Source: Streptomyces sp. ISL-100 (lineage in GTDB: Bacteria > Actinomycetota > Actinomycetes > Streptomycetales > Streptomycetaceae). Taken from it: a stretch of DNA of 64,000 bases. This document shows, piece after piece, positions 8,263 to 16,375 of the stretch. The translations under genes were made by a program, and so were the position numbers. Each line of letters starts with the position of its first letter. Position 1 is the stretch's first letter. Below the pieces are notes generated by a model. It ran no database searches and was not told the DNA's origin. It saw nothing but the letters and a program-made list of their open reading frames with translations. The stretch lies in the NCBI RefSeq assembly GCF_018614615.1, contig NZ_JAGGOK010000050.1:62001-126000 (forward strand), given 5' to 3'.

Positions 8263-9284
8263 AGCTGCTGCTGCTCGGCGGTACGGGCTTCGGGGGCCGC
8301 GCGGTCGCCGAGGCAGCGCGGGACCGGGGCTGGGAGGTCACCGTCTTCCACCGGGGCGAGCACCCGGCGCCGGCCGGTGTGCGGGTCCTGCACGGCGACC
8401 GCACCGCACCCGACGGCCTGGCCGCCCTCGCCACCGGCGCGTGGGACGCGGTCGTCGACACGTGGTCGTCCGCCCCGTCCGTGGTGCGCGACGCGGCCCG
8501 GCTGCTCTCCGGCCGCGTGGGCCGCTACGCCTTCGTCTCCAGCCGCTCGGTGTACGCCTGGCCGGCCCCGCCGGGCCTCGACGAGGACGGCCCGCTGGCC
8601 GAGGGGGACCCCGACGCCGACGCGACCCAGTTCCCGGCGGACAAGCGCGGCGCGGAGCTGGCGGTGCTCCGCGAACTCGGCGAGGAGCGCACCCTGATCG
8701 TCCGGCCCGGCCTGATCCTCGGCCCCCGCGAGACCCCCGGCCGCCTGACCTGGTGGCTGGAGCGCATCGCCCGGGGAGCGGGCGGCGGTCCGGTGCTCGC
8801 CCCCGGCCCGCAGGACACGCCGCTCCAGTACGTCGACGCGCGCGACCTCGCGACGTGGGTGCTCGACGCGCTGGACGCTGGTCTGCACGGTCCGTACAAC
8901 ATGGTCGGCCCGCGCGACCACGCCACGATGGGCGACCTGCTCGACGCCTGCGTGCGGGCGACGGGCTCGGACGCCGAGCTGCGCTGGGTCTCCCCGGAGG
9001 CCATCGAAGCCGCGGGCGTAGAGGGATGGAGCGACCTGCCGATCTGGGCTCCACCGGGCAGCGAGCTCCACGCGGCGGTACACGCGGGCGACGTCTCCAG
9101 AGCCCTGGCCACGGGCCTGCGCTGCCGCCTGCTTCTGGACACGGTGAAGGACACCTGGTCCTGGCGTCAGTCACTGCCGCCGGACACGGAACCGCCGTTG
9201 GCGGACGCCCTGTCCCCGGAAAGGGAGGCGGAGGCACTGGCCAACTCCAGCCGTCCGGCTGATTCCAGCCCCTCCGGCGTCTGA
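8259..9284 (+). CDS. NAD-dependent epimerase/dehydratase-like SDR protein
   Basis: 341 residues from a GTG overlapping the previous stop (GTGA). The extended-SDR fingerprint LLLGGTGFGGRAV is at the N-terminus, with VVDTW and YAFVSSRSVY strands following. Where the catalytic YxxxK of the SDR family is expected there is FPADKRGAEL, so the Tyr is replaced by Phe while the Lys is kept. That suggests a binding or altered catalytic role unless another Tyr serves. It is the last gene of the NRPS operon; the downstream 142 bp contain a genome-repeat hairpin and a new promoter. Confidence 0.8.
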   Translation: MKLLLLGGTGFGGRAVAEAARDRGWEVTVFHRGEHPAPAGVRVLHGDRTAPDGLAALATGAWDAVVDTWSSAPSVVRDAARLLSGRVGRYAFVSSRSVYAWPAPPGLDEDGPLAEGDPDADATQFPADKRGAELAVLRELGEERTLIVRPGLILGPRETPGRLTWWLERIARGAGGGPVLAPGPQDTPLQYVDARDLATWVLDALDAGLHGPYNMVGPRDHATMGDLLDACVRATGSDAELRWVSPEAIEAAGVEGWSDLPIWAPPGSELHAAVHAGDVSRALATGLRCRLLLDTVKDTWSWRQSLPPDTEPPLADALSPEREAEALANSSRPADSSPSGV

Positions 9285-9300
9285 GGAGCGGGGTCTGGGG
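9282..9300 (-). repeat. Streptomyces-type GC-rich intergenic repeat, copy 1
   Basis: The minus strand reads CCCCAGACCCCGCTCCTCA, identical to 17501-17519 on the plus strand. Together with the flanking GGGGC/GCCCC half it forms a hairpin at the end of the NRPS operon. Such elements recur between genes in Streptomyces and often lie at 3' ends, where they may act in termination or mRNA protection. Confidence 0.7.
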
Positions 9301-9361
9301 CGTAGCCCCGCACACCAGGGCCCCGCCCCCCTGCGGAAGAAAGGTGGAGTATGCACGCATC

Positions 9362-9390
9362 TTGACGTGGAGCGGGGCCGGGCATAGCGT
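9362..9390 (+). promoter_or_regulatory. Housekeeping-type promoter for acyl-CoA ligase gene
   Basis: TTGACG (9362-9367), 17-nt spacer, TAGCGT (9385-9390), about 36 nt upstream of the GTG start at 9427. This fits HrdB-type promoters. Confidence 0.6.
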
Positions 9391-9426
9391 GCGGAGCGCT
9401 GAGCATGCGCTTGGAGAGGTCCACCC

Positions 9427-11115
9427 GTGCCGAACAATGATCCCCTGCGCGCCGCCGAAGCCGCGCTGACCGCCCCCGGCGCGCCCTTCGAAGTCGTGCG
9501 TGCGGAGGACGGCAGTCCGATGTACGCCGGCGGGCCCCGCACCTTGCGGGAGTTCGTCGAGGCGACCTGGGCGTACGGAGACCGGCCGTTCCTGATCGCG
9601 GAGAGCGGGACCTACACCTACGGCGAGTTCTTCGCCGCGGCCTGCGCCCTGGCCCGCCGCTTCGTCGAGGACTACGGCCTCGCCCCCGGAGACCGCGCCG
9701 TCATCGCCATGCGAAACCACCCCGAGTGGCAAGTGGCCTTCTGGGCCGCGCAGTTGGCGGGGCTAGTCGCCGTGCCGCTGAACGCCTGGTGGACCGAGGC
9801 GGAGTTCACGTACGCCCTCGACGACTGCACACCCAGCGTGCTGCTGGTAGACGGCGAGCGCCTGCCCAGAGTGCAGCCGTGGCTCACCACTCACAGCGAA
9901 CGGCGGCCCAAGGTAGTCGTCTTCCACGGGGACGCGACCGAGTGGGCCGAGGCCTACGAGGGCATCAGGGCAGCCGACCCGCACCTCGCCCCGCCCGAAG
10001 TCGACGTACGCCCCGAGGACGACGCGACGATCATCTACACATCCGGCACCACCGGCCGCCCCAAGGGTGCGGTGGCCACCCACCTCGCCCAGGCCGGCGC
10101 CGCCACGCACCCCCGGTTCCACGCCGCGCTGTCCGCGCTCGGGCGCGGGCAGATTCCGGGGCAGGGGCCGACCCCCGTATCGCTCATGACGTTCCCGTTC
10201 TTCCACGTCGCCGCCTTCACCGCGCTGTACGCCGCCATGGCGGCCGGCGGCACCCTCGTCCTCATGCGCAAGTGGGACGCCGGGCAGGCGCTCGCGCTGA
10301 TCCGCGAGCACAAGGTCACGCACTACGCCGGTGTGCCGGCCACCGCCCTCCAGCTGCTGGACGCCGCCGAAGCGGCCGGGGACGGGCTGGAGAGCCTCGC
10401 CATGCTCAACACCGGTGGCGCCGCCGCGCCCGCCGGCCTCGTCGGGCGGCTCACCGCCCGGCACGGCGAGCGCATCGAGCCGCGCAACGGCTACGGGCTC
10501 ACGGAGACCAGCGGCGGCGTCATGGCCAACTACGGCGCGGCCTACCGCGCGTACCCCGGCAGTGTCGGCCGGCCCGCACCGGGCACCGAGGTCCGCATCG
10601 CCGGCCCGGAAGGGCAGCCGCAGCCCGACGGCGAGGTCGGTGAGCTGTGGCTGCGCGGGCAGTCGCTCGTCAGGGGGTACTGGAACGACCCCGAGGCGAC
10701 CGCGCAGGCCTTCGCCGACGGCGGCTGGTTCAGGACCGGCGACCTCGCGACCGTGCGCGACCGGCGCGTCAGCATCGTCGACCGCATCAAGGACATGGTG
10801 ATACGCGGCGGCGAGAACGTGTACTGCGTCGAGGTCGAGAGCGCGCTGCACGATCACCCGGACGTGCTCGACGCGGCCGTGCTCGGCGTTCCGCACCCCG
10901 TCCTGGGCGAGGAAGTGGCAGCGGTCGTGCAGCTTCGGCCCGGCGCCACGGCCGGTGTGGACGAGCTGCGCGCGCATGTCGCCAAGAGCCTCGCCGCGTT
11001 CAAGGTGCCCGCCCACGTGCTCGTACGGGAGGAACCGCTGCCGCGCAACGCCACCGGCAAGATCCTCAAGCGGGAGCTGCGCACCACCACGGACCGGCTC
11101 ATCAGCGGCGGGTGA
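9427..11115 (+). CDS. Acyl-CoA synthetase (AMP-forming ligase, FadD-like)
   Basis: 562 residues. Motifs of the acyl-adenylate family: P-loop TIIYTSGTTGRPKGA (~200), NGYGLTETSG (~357), WFRTGDLA (~435), the hinge VDRIKDMVIRGGENVYCVEVE and the final Lys in PRNATGKILKREL. The absence of a fused carrier domain and the FadD-type ENVYCVEVE hinge point to fatty-acid or aryl-acid activation to CoA thioesters rather than an NRPS role. The GTG start has GGAGAGG 8 nt upstream. It has its own promoter, so it is probably independent of the NRPS operon, though it could supply an acyl group. Its 3' end overlaps the convergent protease gene by 14 nt. Confidence 0.88.
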   Translation: MPNNDPLRAAEAALTAPGAPFEVVRAEDGSPMYAGGPRTLREFVEATWAYGDRPFLIAESGTYTYGEFFAAACALARRFVEDYGLAPGDRAVIAMRNHPEWQVAFWAAQLAGLVAVPLNAWWTEAEFTYALDDCTPSVLLVDGERLPRVQPWLTTHSERRPKVVVFHGDATEWAEAYEGIRAADPHLAPPEVDVRPEDDATIIYTSGTTGRPKGAVATHLAQAGAATHPRFHAALSALGRGQIPGQGPTPVSLMTFPFFHVAAFTALYAAMAAGGTLVLMRKWDAGQALALIREHKVTHYAGVPATALQLLDAAEAAGDGLESLAMLNTGGAAAPAGLVGRLTARHGERIEPRNGYGLTETSGGVMANYGAAYRAYPGSVGRPAPGTEVRIAGPEGQPQPDGEVGELWLRGQSLVRGYWNDPEATAQAFADGGWFRTGDLATVRDRRVSIVDRIKDMVIRGGENVYCVEVESALHDHPDVLDAAVLGVPHPVLGEEVAAVVQLRPGATAGVDELRAHVAKSLAAFKVPAHVLVREEPLPRNATGKILKRELRTTTDRLISGG

Positions 11116-12454
11116 CGCGGACCCGGAAGTTCCCGCGCTCGTCCTCCTCCGTCACCGAGATCCGTATCCCGTACTGCCGGTCCTTGAAGGTCTCGCCCTC
11201 CCCGAACGGCGCGTCCGACAGTTCCGCGTGCACATTGGGCCGCCGCGTGCAGCCCCCGCTGTCGCGCTCGCTGTCGGCGACGGTCACCGGGCCGTGGCCG
11301 GTGTCGACGTCGGCGTCGACGTGGTAGATCAGCACGCCCGGCTTGCAGACGGCCTCGTCGTTGCCGGCCCGGGTGCGTACCTCCACGGCGTACCCCGTCT
11401 TCTCCGTCAGAGGTATGAACACCAGCTTCACCCGGCTGTCCTCGCCGTCCTCGCTGTCCTCACTGCCCGCCTCGCCCTCGCGGCTCCCGGCGCGCGAGGC
11501 GAGCGGCGCGAGGACGTGCTCGCTGGTGCCGAGCTCGGACGTGCAGCGGATCTGCGCGCTGTCGAGCCAGCCCAGCTTCCACTTGTGCCAGCCGAGCAGA
11601 TCGTTGTTGGCCCCCCAGTCCTCGGACATGATGTCCCAGTGCCCGACCGGACCTCCGCCGTCCACGGTGTAGAGGTCCGGCAGCCCGAAGACATGGCCGT
11701 TCTCGTGCGGCAGCACGCGAAAGCCCGTCTCGCCGTACGATCCCGACCCGTCGTCCTGGCGGCTGTAGACGAACGACGTGTTGGCGAGCGGGACGCCGTC
11801 CGCGCGCGGTGCTTCGTCGTTGCCGGAGAAGGTGACGGACAGGACGGTTTCCAGGGCGGAGGGCCCGGCGTTGGGCGTGACCAGGACGTTGATGAGATCG
11901 TACGAGCGGAAGTCCACCCGGTCGTCGGTCGCGGCGATGATGTCCTCGACGAGGCTGCGGTAGCCGGGTTCGTACGGTGAGCCGCGGTCTATCCCGTACT
12001 CCGCGAAGGGCATCGGCATCCGCACCCAGTCGGTGAACGGCATGACCGGCCGATAGCGCAGACGCCCGTACGAGCTTGTCGCGAACCACTTCGTCGTCTG
12101 CGGGAAGAACTCCTCGAACCGGTCGCGAGCCGGTCCTCTCCCTGGCGCGTCCGAGAAGTCGATCATGAGGGTGAGGGCGCGTATGTCGCCCGTGGAGCGC
12201 GCGAAGCCGGGCGGCGTCGGAAGACCCTCCGACATCTGTACGCCCATGGTGCCCGTGATCCGGCACGGTTCGAGGGCGGCTTCGTCGGCCACCGAAACGG
12301 CCTGGTCGGCGGTGGCCACCGGGCCGGCCGATGCCCTGGAGCCGTTGTTGAGCGGGGATCCGTCGGACGTCACGGAAGTGAACGCGAGGCCGGTGAGGGC
12401 GGCGACGCTGACTATGTGGCGGGGCTTGCGTATCCGGGGGCGGGTCCGCTGCAT
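11102..12454 (-). CDS. Secreted M6-family (immune inhibitor A-like) metalloprotease
   Basis: 450 residues from ATG 12454, chosen over an upstream GTG (12511) because GAAGG lies 7 nt before it. The N-terminus (RTRPRIRKPRHIVSVAALTGLAF) is a twin-basic, hydrophobic secretion signal. The zinc site is LPHENGHVFGLPDLY, matching HExxHxxGxxD of M6 peptidases, followed by WDIMSEDWG, a conserved post-zinc motif of that family. A Glu/Ser/Asp-rich segment (GEAGSEDSEDGEDS) lies in a C-terminal loop. It should act outside the cell as an endopeptidase. It ends convergently with the acyl-CoA ligase gene. Confidence 0.87.
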   Translation of the reverse strand: MQRTRPRIRKPRHIVSVAALTGLAFTSVTSDGSPLNNGSRASAGPVATADQAVSVADEAALEPCRITGTMGVQMSEGLPTPPGFARSTGDIRALTLMIDFSDAPGRGPARDRFEEFFPQTTKWFATSSYGRLRYRPVMPFTDWVRMPMPFAEYGIDRGSPYEPGYRSLVEDIIAATDDRVDFRSYDLINVLVTPNAGPSALETVLSVTFSGNDEAPRADGVPLANTSFVYSRQDDGSGSYGETGFRVLPHENGHVFGLPDLYTVDGGGPVGHWDIMSEDWGANNDLLGWHKWKLGWLDSAQIRCTSELGTSEHVLAPLASRAGSREGEAGSEDSEDGEDSRVKLVFIPLTEKTGYAVEVRTRAGNDEAVCKPGVLIYHVDADVDTGHGPVTVADSERDSGGCTRRPNVHAELSDAPFGEGETFKDRQYGIRISVTEEDERGNFRVRVTRR

Positions 12455-12667
12455 ACGTTCGCCTTCGGGTCCGCGGCAGCCGGCCGTCCCCGACTGCTCT
12501 CGTTCGATCACCCTGTGCCGGGGGCCGTCCGGCCGCCCGCTGGGTGACCCGATCGTGGGAATTTCCGGGTCACGCTGTGTTCCGGGTCACATGTGCGACT
12601 TCGGGAAATAACCGGGGACGGTCTCCCCGTTTGCAGGAGAGTCAGCCGAAGCGGGGACTCGATCCCC

Positions 12668-12677
12668 GGTTACGTAC
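12668..12677 (+). promoter_or_regulatory. Candidate TetR operator, copy 1
   Basis: GGTTACGTAC, built on the palindromic core TACGTA, 14 nt before the TetR start. The same ten bases recur at 13396-13405 upstream of the MFS pump, suggesting autoregulation and pump control by the same repressor. Confidence 0.5.
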
Positions 12678-12690
12678 GAAAGGAAGCGCC

Positions 12691-13347
12691 GTGGCCACCG
12701 TCACCCGCACCGAGACCGCCCAGCGCCGGATGCCGCGCCCGCGGGCCGACGCGCTGCGCAACCGGGAGCGGATCGTCGCCGCCGCGCGCGAGATGTTCGT
12801 CGAGTTCGGCCCCGAGGTGCCGCTCGACGAGATCGCCCGCCGCGCGGGCGTCGGCAACGCGACGCTCTACCGGCACTTCCCGGACCGTAACGAACTCATC
12901 CACCACGTGGTCGTCTCCGTCATGGCCCGCACCACGGACCAGGCACGGGCCGCGACCGCCGAAGAGGCCGACGCGTTCGACGCGCTGCGCCGCTTCGTCC
13001 ACGCGGCCGCCGACGAGCGCATCGGCGCGCTGTGCCCGATGCTGGCCGACGGCTTCGACAAGGACCATCCGGAACTGCTCGCCGAGCGCGAGCGCCTCGA
13101 AGAGGCCGTCGACGGCCTCATGGCGCGCGCACGGCGGTGCGGACGGCTCCGCGACGACGTCGCCGTCGGCGACCTGCTGGTCGCCCTCTCCCAGCTCACC
13201 CGGCCGCTGCCGGGCAGCGCCTGCATGAACTTCGACCAGTTCGTGCACCGGCACCTGCAACTCTTCCTCGACGGCCTGGAGGCACCGGCGCGCTCCGTTC
13301 TCCCCGGCTCTCCCGCGACCTTGGAGGACCTGCGCCGGGAGTCCTGA
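12691..13347 (+). CDS. TetR-family repressor
   Basis: 218 residues from a GTG preceded by AAAGGAAG. The N-terminal helix-turn-helix spans about residues 20-70 (NRERIVAAAREMFVEFG ... VGNATLYRHFPDRNELI), typical of TetR. The C-terminal ligand domain ends in a Pro/Ala-rich tail. The adjacent downstream DHA2-family pump and the shared GGTTACGTAC motif before both genes make it the likely local repressor of drug efflux. In Streptomyces similar TetR/MFS pairs are common; the ligand is not known. Confidence 0.88.
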   Translation: MATVTRTETAQRRMPRPRADALRNRERIVAAAREMFVEFGPEVPLDEIARRAGVGNATLYRHFPDRNELIHHVVVSVMARTTDQARAATAEEADAFDALRRFVHAAADERIGALCPMLADGFDKDHPELLAERERLEEAVDGLMARARRCGRLRDDVAVGDLLVALSQLTRPLPGSACMNFDQFVHRHLQLFLDGLEAPARSVLPGSPATLEDLRRES

Positions 13348-13362
13348 CTCCCACCGAACTCG

Positions 13363-13387
13363 CTCCTCCTCCTCCTCCTCCTCCTCC
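13363..13387 (+). repeat. (CTC)8 trinucleotide repeat
   Basis: Eight CTC units plus a final C lie between the TetR gene and its pump. In RNA the run repeats the anti-Shine-Dalgarno-like CUCCUCC. Confidence 0.9.
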
Positions 13388-13395
13388 GACGACTT

Positions 13396-13405
13396 GGTTA
13401 CGTAC
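13396..13405 (+). promoter_or_regulatory. Candidate TetR operator, copy 2
   Basis: GGTTACGTAC followed by C completes an imperfect GGT-TACGTA-CC palindrome, 36 nt before the preferred pump start at 13442. Confidence 0.5.
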
Positions 13406-13441
13406 CTTTTCGCCTCTTCGCACCCCTAGGTGGATACCTCC

Positions 13442-14962
13442 ATGCCAAAAACACCCGACACGGCCCTGCCTGATCCCAACCGCTGGAAAGCGCTGGTCTT
13501 CATCGCCCTCGCCCAGCTGATGGTGGTGCTCGACGCGACGATCGTGAACATCGCGCTGCCGTCGGCCCAGCAGGACCTGGGAATCTCGGACGCCAACCGC
13601 CAGTGGGTCATCACGGCGTACGCCCTGGCCTTCGGCGGTCTGCTGCTCTTCGGCGGCCGCATCGCCGACATCTGGGGCCGCAAGCGCACCTTCGTCGTCG
13701 GCCTGCTCGGCTTCGCGGCGGCCTCCGCGCTGGGCGGTGCGGCCACCAACGAGGCGATGATGCTCGGCTCACGCGCCCTCCAGGGCGCCTTCGGCGCGCT
13801 GCTCGCGCCCGCCGCGCTCTCCCTCCTCGCGGTGACGTTCACCGACGTACGCGAACGGGCCAAGGCATTCGGCATCTTCGGCGCGATCGCTGGCGGCGGC
13901 GGCGCGGTCGGCCTGATCCTGGGCGGCTTCCTCACCGAGTACCTGAACTGGCGCTGGACCTTCTTCGTCAACATCCCCTTCGCGATCGTCGCGGCCGCGG
14001 GCGCGTACTTCGTCATCCGCGAGCCGGCCGGCGGCCGCAACCGCTCGCCGCTCGACATCCCGGGCGTGGTCCTCTCCACCCTCGGCCTCGTCGCGCTCGT
14101 GTACGGCTTCACGCGCGCCGAGTCGGACGGCTGGGCGGCGGGCGCGACGGTCGGCCTGTTCATCGCTTCGGCGGTGCTGCTGCTCGCCTTCGTGTTCGTC
14201 GAGTCGAAGGTCAAGTCGCCGCTGCTTCCGCTGCGCGTCCTGATGGAGCGCAACCGCGGCGGCGTCTACCTGTCGCTCGGCCTCGCCGTCATCTCGATGT
14301 TCGGCCTCTTCCTCTTCCTCACGTACTACCTCCAGATCGTGAAGGGCTACTCGCCCGTCATGACCGGCTTCGCCTTCCTGCCGATGATCGCGGGCATGAT
14401 CACGGGCTCGACCCAGATCGGCGCCCGCCTCATGACGCGGGTCGCGCCCCGCTACCTGATGGGCCCCGGCTTCCTGGTCGCGGCGCTCGGCATGCTGCTG
14501 CTGACGCAGCTGGAGATCGGTTCGTCGTACGCCGGTCTGATCCTGCCCGCGCAGCTCCTGCTGGGCCTGGGCATGGGTACGGCGTTCATGCCGGCCATGT
14601 CGCTGGCGACGCACGGCATCGAGCCGCGGGACGCGGGCGTGGCCTCGGCCATGGTCAACACCTCGCAGCAGGTGGGCGGCGCGATCGGCACGGCCCTGCT
14701 GAACACCATCGCGGCCAGCGCCACCACGGCGTACATCGCCTCGCACGCCGCCGGCGCCACCAACGAGCAGCTGCTCCAGGCGCAGGCGATGGTGCACGGC
14801 TACGCGAGTGCCATCTGGTGGGCGGTGGGCATCCTGCTCGTCTCGGCGACGATCGCGCTGACGCTGATCAACACCGGTCGCCCGGGAACGACGACGATCG
14901 CGGGCTCGGCCACGGAGACGGATGCGGAGGACGCGATGAAGATCCCCGTCATCGCGCACTGA
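13442..14962 (+). CDS. MFS multidrug efflux transporter, DHA2 (14-TM) family
   Basis: 506 residues. The family motif LDATIVNIALPSAQQDL closes TM1, motif A GGRIADIWGRKR lies between TM2 and TM3, and about 14 hydrophobic segments follow, as in EmrB/QacA-type drug:H+ antiporters. ATG 13442 is preferred over GTG 13430 because GGTGGA is 7 nt upstream. It follows the TetR gene in the same orientation after 94 bp containing the CTC repeat and a second operator-like motif, so its expression is probably controlled by that regulator. Confidence 0.9.
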   Translation: MPKTPDTALPDPNRWKALVFIALAQLMVVLDATIVNIALPSAQQDLGISDANRQWVITAYALAFGGLLLFGGRIADIWGRKRTFVVGLLGFAAASALGGAATNEAMMLGSRALQGAFGALLAPAALSLLAVTFTDVRERAKAFGIFGAIAGGGGAVGLILGGFLTEYLNWRWTFFVNIPFAIVAAAGAYFVIREPAGGRNRSPLDIPGVVLSTLGLVALVYGFTRAESDGWAAGATVGLFIASAVLLLAFVFVESKVKSPLLPLRVLMERNRGGVYLSLGLAVISMFGLFLFLTYYLQIVKGYSPVMTGFAFLPMIAGMITGSTQIGARLMTRVAPRYLMGPGFLVAALGMLLLTQLEIGSSYAGLILPAQLLLGLGMGTAFMPAMSLATHGIEPRDAGVASAMVNTSQQVGGAIGTALLNTIAASATTAYIASHAAGATNEQLLQAQAMVHGYASAIWWAVGILLVSATIALTLINTGRPGTTTIAGSATETDAEDAMKIPVIAH

Positions 14963-15001
14963 CGTAGCTGTCCGACCCGTCCTGACCTGCCCTGGTTCTG
15001 C

Positions 15002-15493
15002 TCAGCGGAGCCAGGGCAGGTCCGCGTCCGTGTCCTTCGGCTGCAGCCCCTCAGCCATGACCTGCATGATCTCGCCGAGCTGCCGCACCTGCTCGGGGGT
15101 GAGCCGGTCGAACATCGCCTGGCGGACGGTGGCGACATGGCCGGGCGCGGTCTCCTTCAGCGCCGCGTACCCCTCCTCGGTCAGTACGGCGTTCTGCCCG
15201 CGCCGGTCGGACGGGCAGTCCTCGCGGCGCACCCAGCCGTTGCGCTCCAGGCGGGCGACGGCGTGCGAGAGCCGGGAGCGGGTGATCTTCGCGATGCGGG
15301 CCAGCTCGGTCATCCTCAGCTGCCGCTGCGGCGCCTGGGAGAGCTGCACGAGCAGGCCGTAGTAGACGTGCGGCATCCCGGCGTCGCGCTGCAACTGGCG
15401 GTCGAGGTGGTCCTCCAAAAGCGTGGTTGCCTGGAGGTATGCACGCCAAGTGCGCTGTTCCTGTTCGCTGAGCCAGCGGGGTCCCGTCGTCAT
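15002..15493 (-). CDS. MarR-family regulator
   Basis: 163 residues with the MarR winged helix: LRMTELARIAKITRSRLSHAV (recognition helix) then LERNGWVRREDCPSDRRGQNAVLTEEG, containing the conserved D-x-R-G wing. It is divergent from an extradiol-dioxygenase gene, and two copies of CTTGAAACTT lie in the 95-bp gap, one as a perfect inverted repeat. MarR proteins in this arrangement usually repress both genes and respond to a phenolic or oxidant. Confidence 0.9.
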   Translation of the reverse strand: MTTGPRWLSEQEQRTWRAYLQATTLLEDHLDRQLQRDAGMPHVYYGLLVQLSQAPQRQLRMTELARIAKITRSRLSHAVARLERNGWVRREDCPSDRRGQNAVLTEEGYAALKETAPGHVATVRQAMFDRLTPEQVRQLGEIMQVMAEGLQPKDTDADLPWLR

Positions 15494-15515
15494 GCAACCA
15501 CTCTACGACCCACTT

Positions 15516-15573
15516 CTTGAAACTTAAACTAGATGGAGTTAAGGTCCTTATAGGCAACACTTGAAACTTCAAG
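15516..15573. promoter_or_regulatory. Candidate MarR operators (two sites)
   Basis: Site 1, 15516-15529, CTTGAAACTTAAAC. Site 2, 15560-15573, CTTGAAACTTCAAG, a perfect CTTGAA/TTCAAG inverted repeat around AC. They share their first ten bases, are 44 nt apart start to start, and site 2 abuts the AAGGAGG ribosome site of the dioxygenase gene. Confidence 0.6.
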
Positions 15574-15588
15574 GAGGCTCGTCCGGCC

Positions 15589-16359
15589 ATGGAGCGTATG
15601 CCCGCCCTCTACCTGAGCCACGGCGCCCCGCCGCTGGCCGACGACCCCGTCTGGCCCGGCCAGCTGGCGGCCTGGTCCGCCGGCCTGCCGCGTCCCCGCG
15701 CGATCCTGATGGTCTCCGCCCACTGGGAGGAGGCCCCGCTCGCGCTCGGCGCCACCGAGACGAGGCCGCTGGTCTACGACTTCTGGGGCTTCCCCGAGCA
15801 CTACTACCGCGTCGAGTACGCCGCGCCCGGCGCCCCCGAACTCGCCGAATCCGTACGGAAGTTGCTGCGCGGCGCGGGTACGTCCGTCCAGGACTTCCCG
15901 GACCGCGGGCTCGACCACGGGGCGTACGTCCCGCTCGTCGAGATGTTCCCGGCGGCCGACATCCCCGTACTCCAGATCTCCATGCCCACCCTCGACCCGC
16001 AGCAGTTGCTGGACATCGGGCGCAAGCTCGCGCCCCTGCGTGACGCGGGCGTACTGATCGTCGGCAGCGGCTTCTTCACCCACAACCTGGCGGCCCTGCG
16101 GCACCAGGGTGGGGGAGTGCCCGGCTGGTCGGCGGAGTTCGACGCGTGGGGGCGCGAGGCGCTGGCGGCGGCGGATGTGGACGCGCTGCTCGACTTCGAG
16201 CACAAGTCCCCGGCCGGCCGGCTCGCCCACCCGCGCACTGAGCACTTCGCGCCGCTGTTCGTGACGCTGGGCGCGTCGATGGGCGAACTGGGTACGCAGC
16301 GCAATGTGATTGACGGCTTCTGGATGGGCCTCGCGAAGCGTTCGCTGCAATTCGGCTGA
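15589..16359 (+). CDS. Class III extradiol dioxygenase, DODA/YgiD type
   Basis: 256 residues matching the LigB-type 4,5-DOPA-extradiol-dioxygenase family. Candidate metal and catalytic His residues are His11 (YLSHGAPP), His45 (VSAHWEE), His110 (GLDHGAYVPL), His165 (FFTHNL) and His219 (EHFAPLF). The family opens catechol-like rings with O2, using Fe(II) or Zn(II). AAGGAGG lies 11 nt before the ATG. The divergent MarR gene and the palindrome upstream suggest induction by an aromatic compound or redox stress. Confidence 0.87.
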   Translation: MERMPALYLSHGAPPLADDPVWPGQLAAWSAGLPRPRAILMVSAHWEEAPLALGATETRPLVYDFWGFPEHYYRVEYAAPGAPELAESVRKLLRGAGTSVQDFPDRGLDHGAYVPLVEMFPAADIPVLQISMPTLDPQQLLDIGRKLAPLRDAGVLIVGSGFFTHNLAALRHQGGGVPGWSAEFDAWGREALAAADVDALLDFEHKSPAGRLAHPRTEHFAPLFVTLGASMGELGTQRNVIDGFWMGLAKRSLQFG

Positions 16360-16375
16360 TGCCGATGCCGCGCCG

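Noticed and set aside
13769..14959. Long minus-strand frame opposite the DHA2 pump
   Set aside because: Arg/Gln/Asp-rich shadow; the plus-strand gene has clear transporter motifs.
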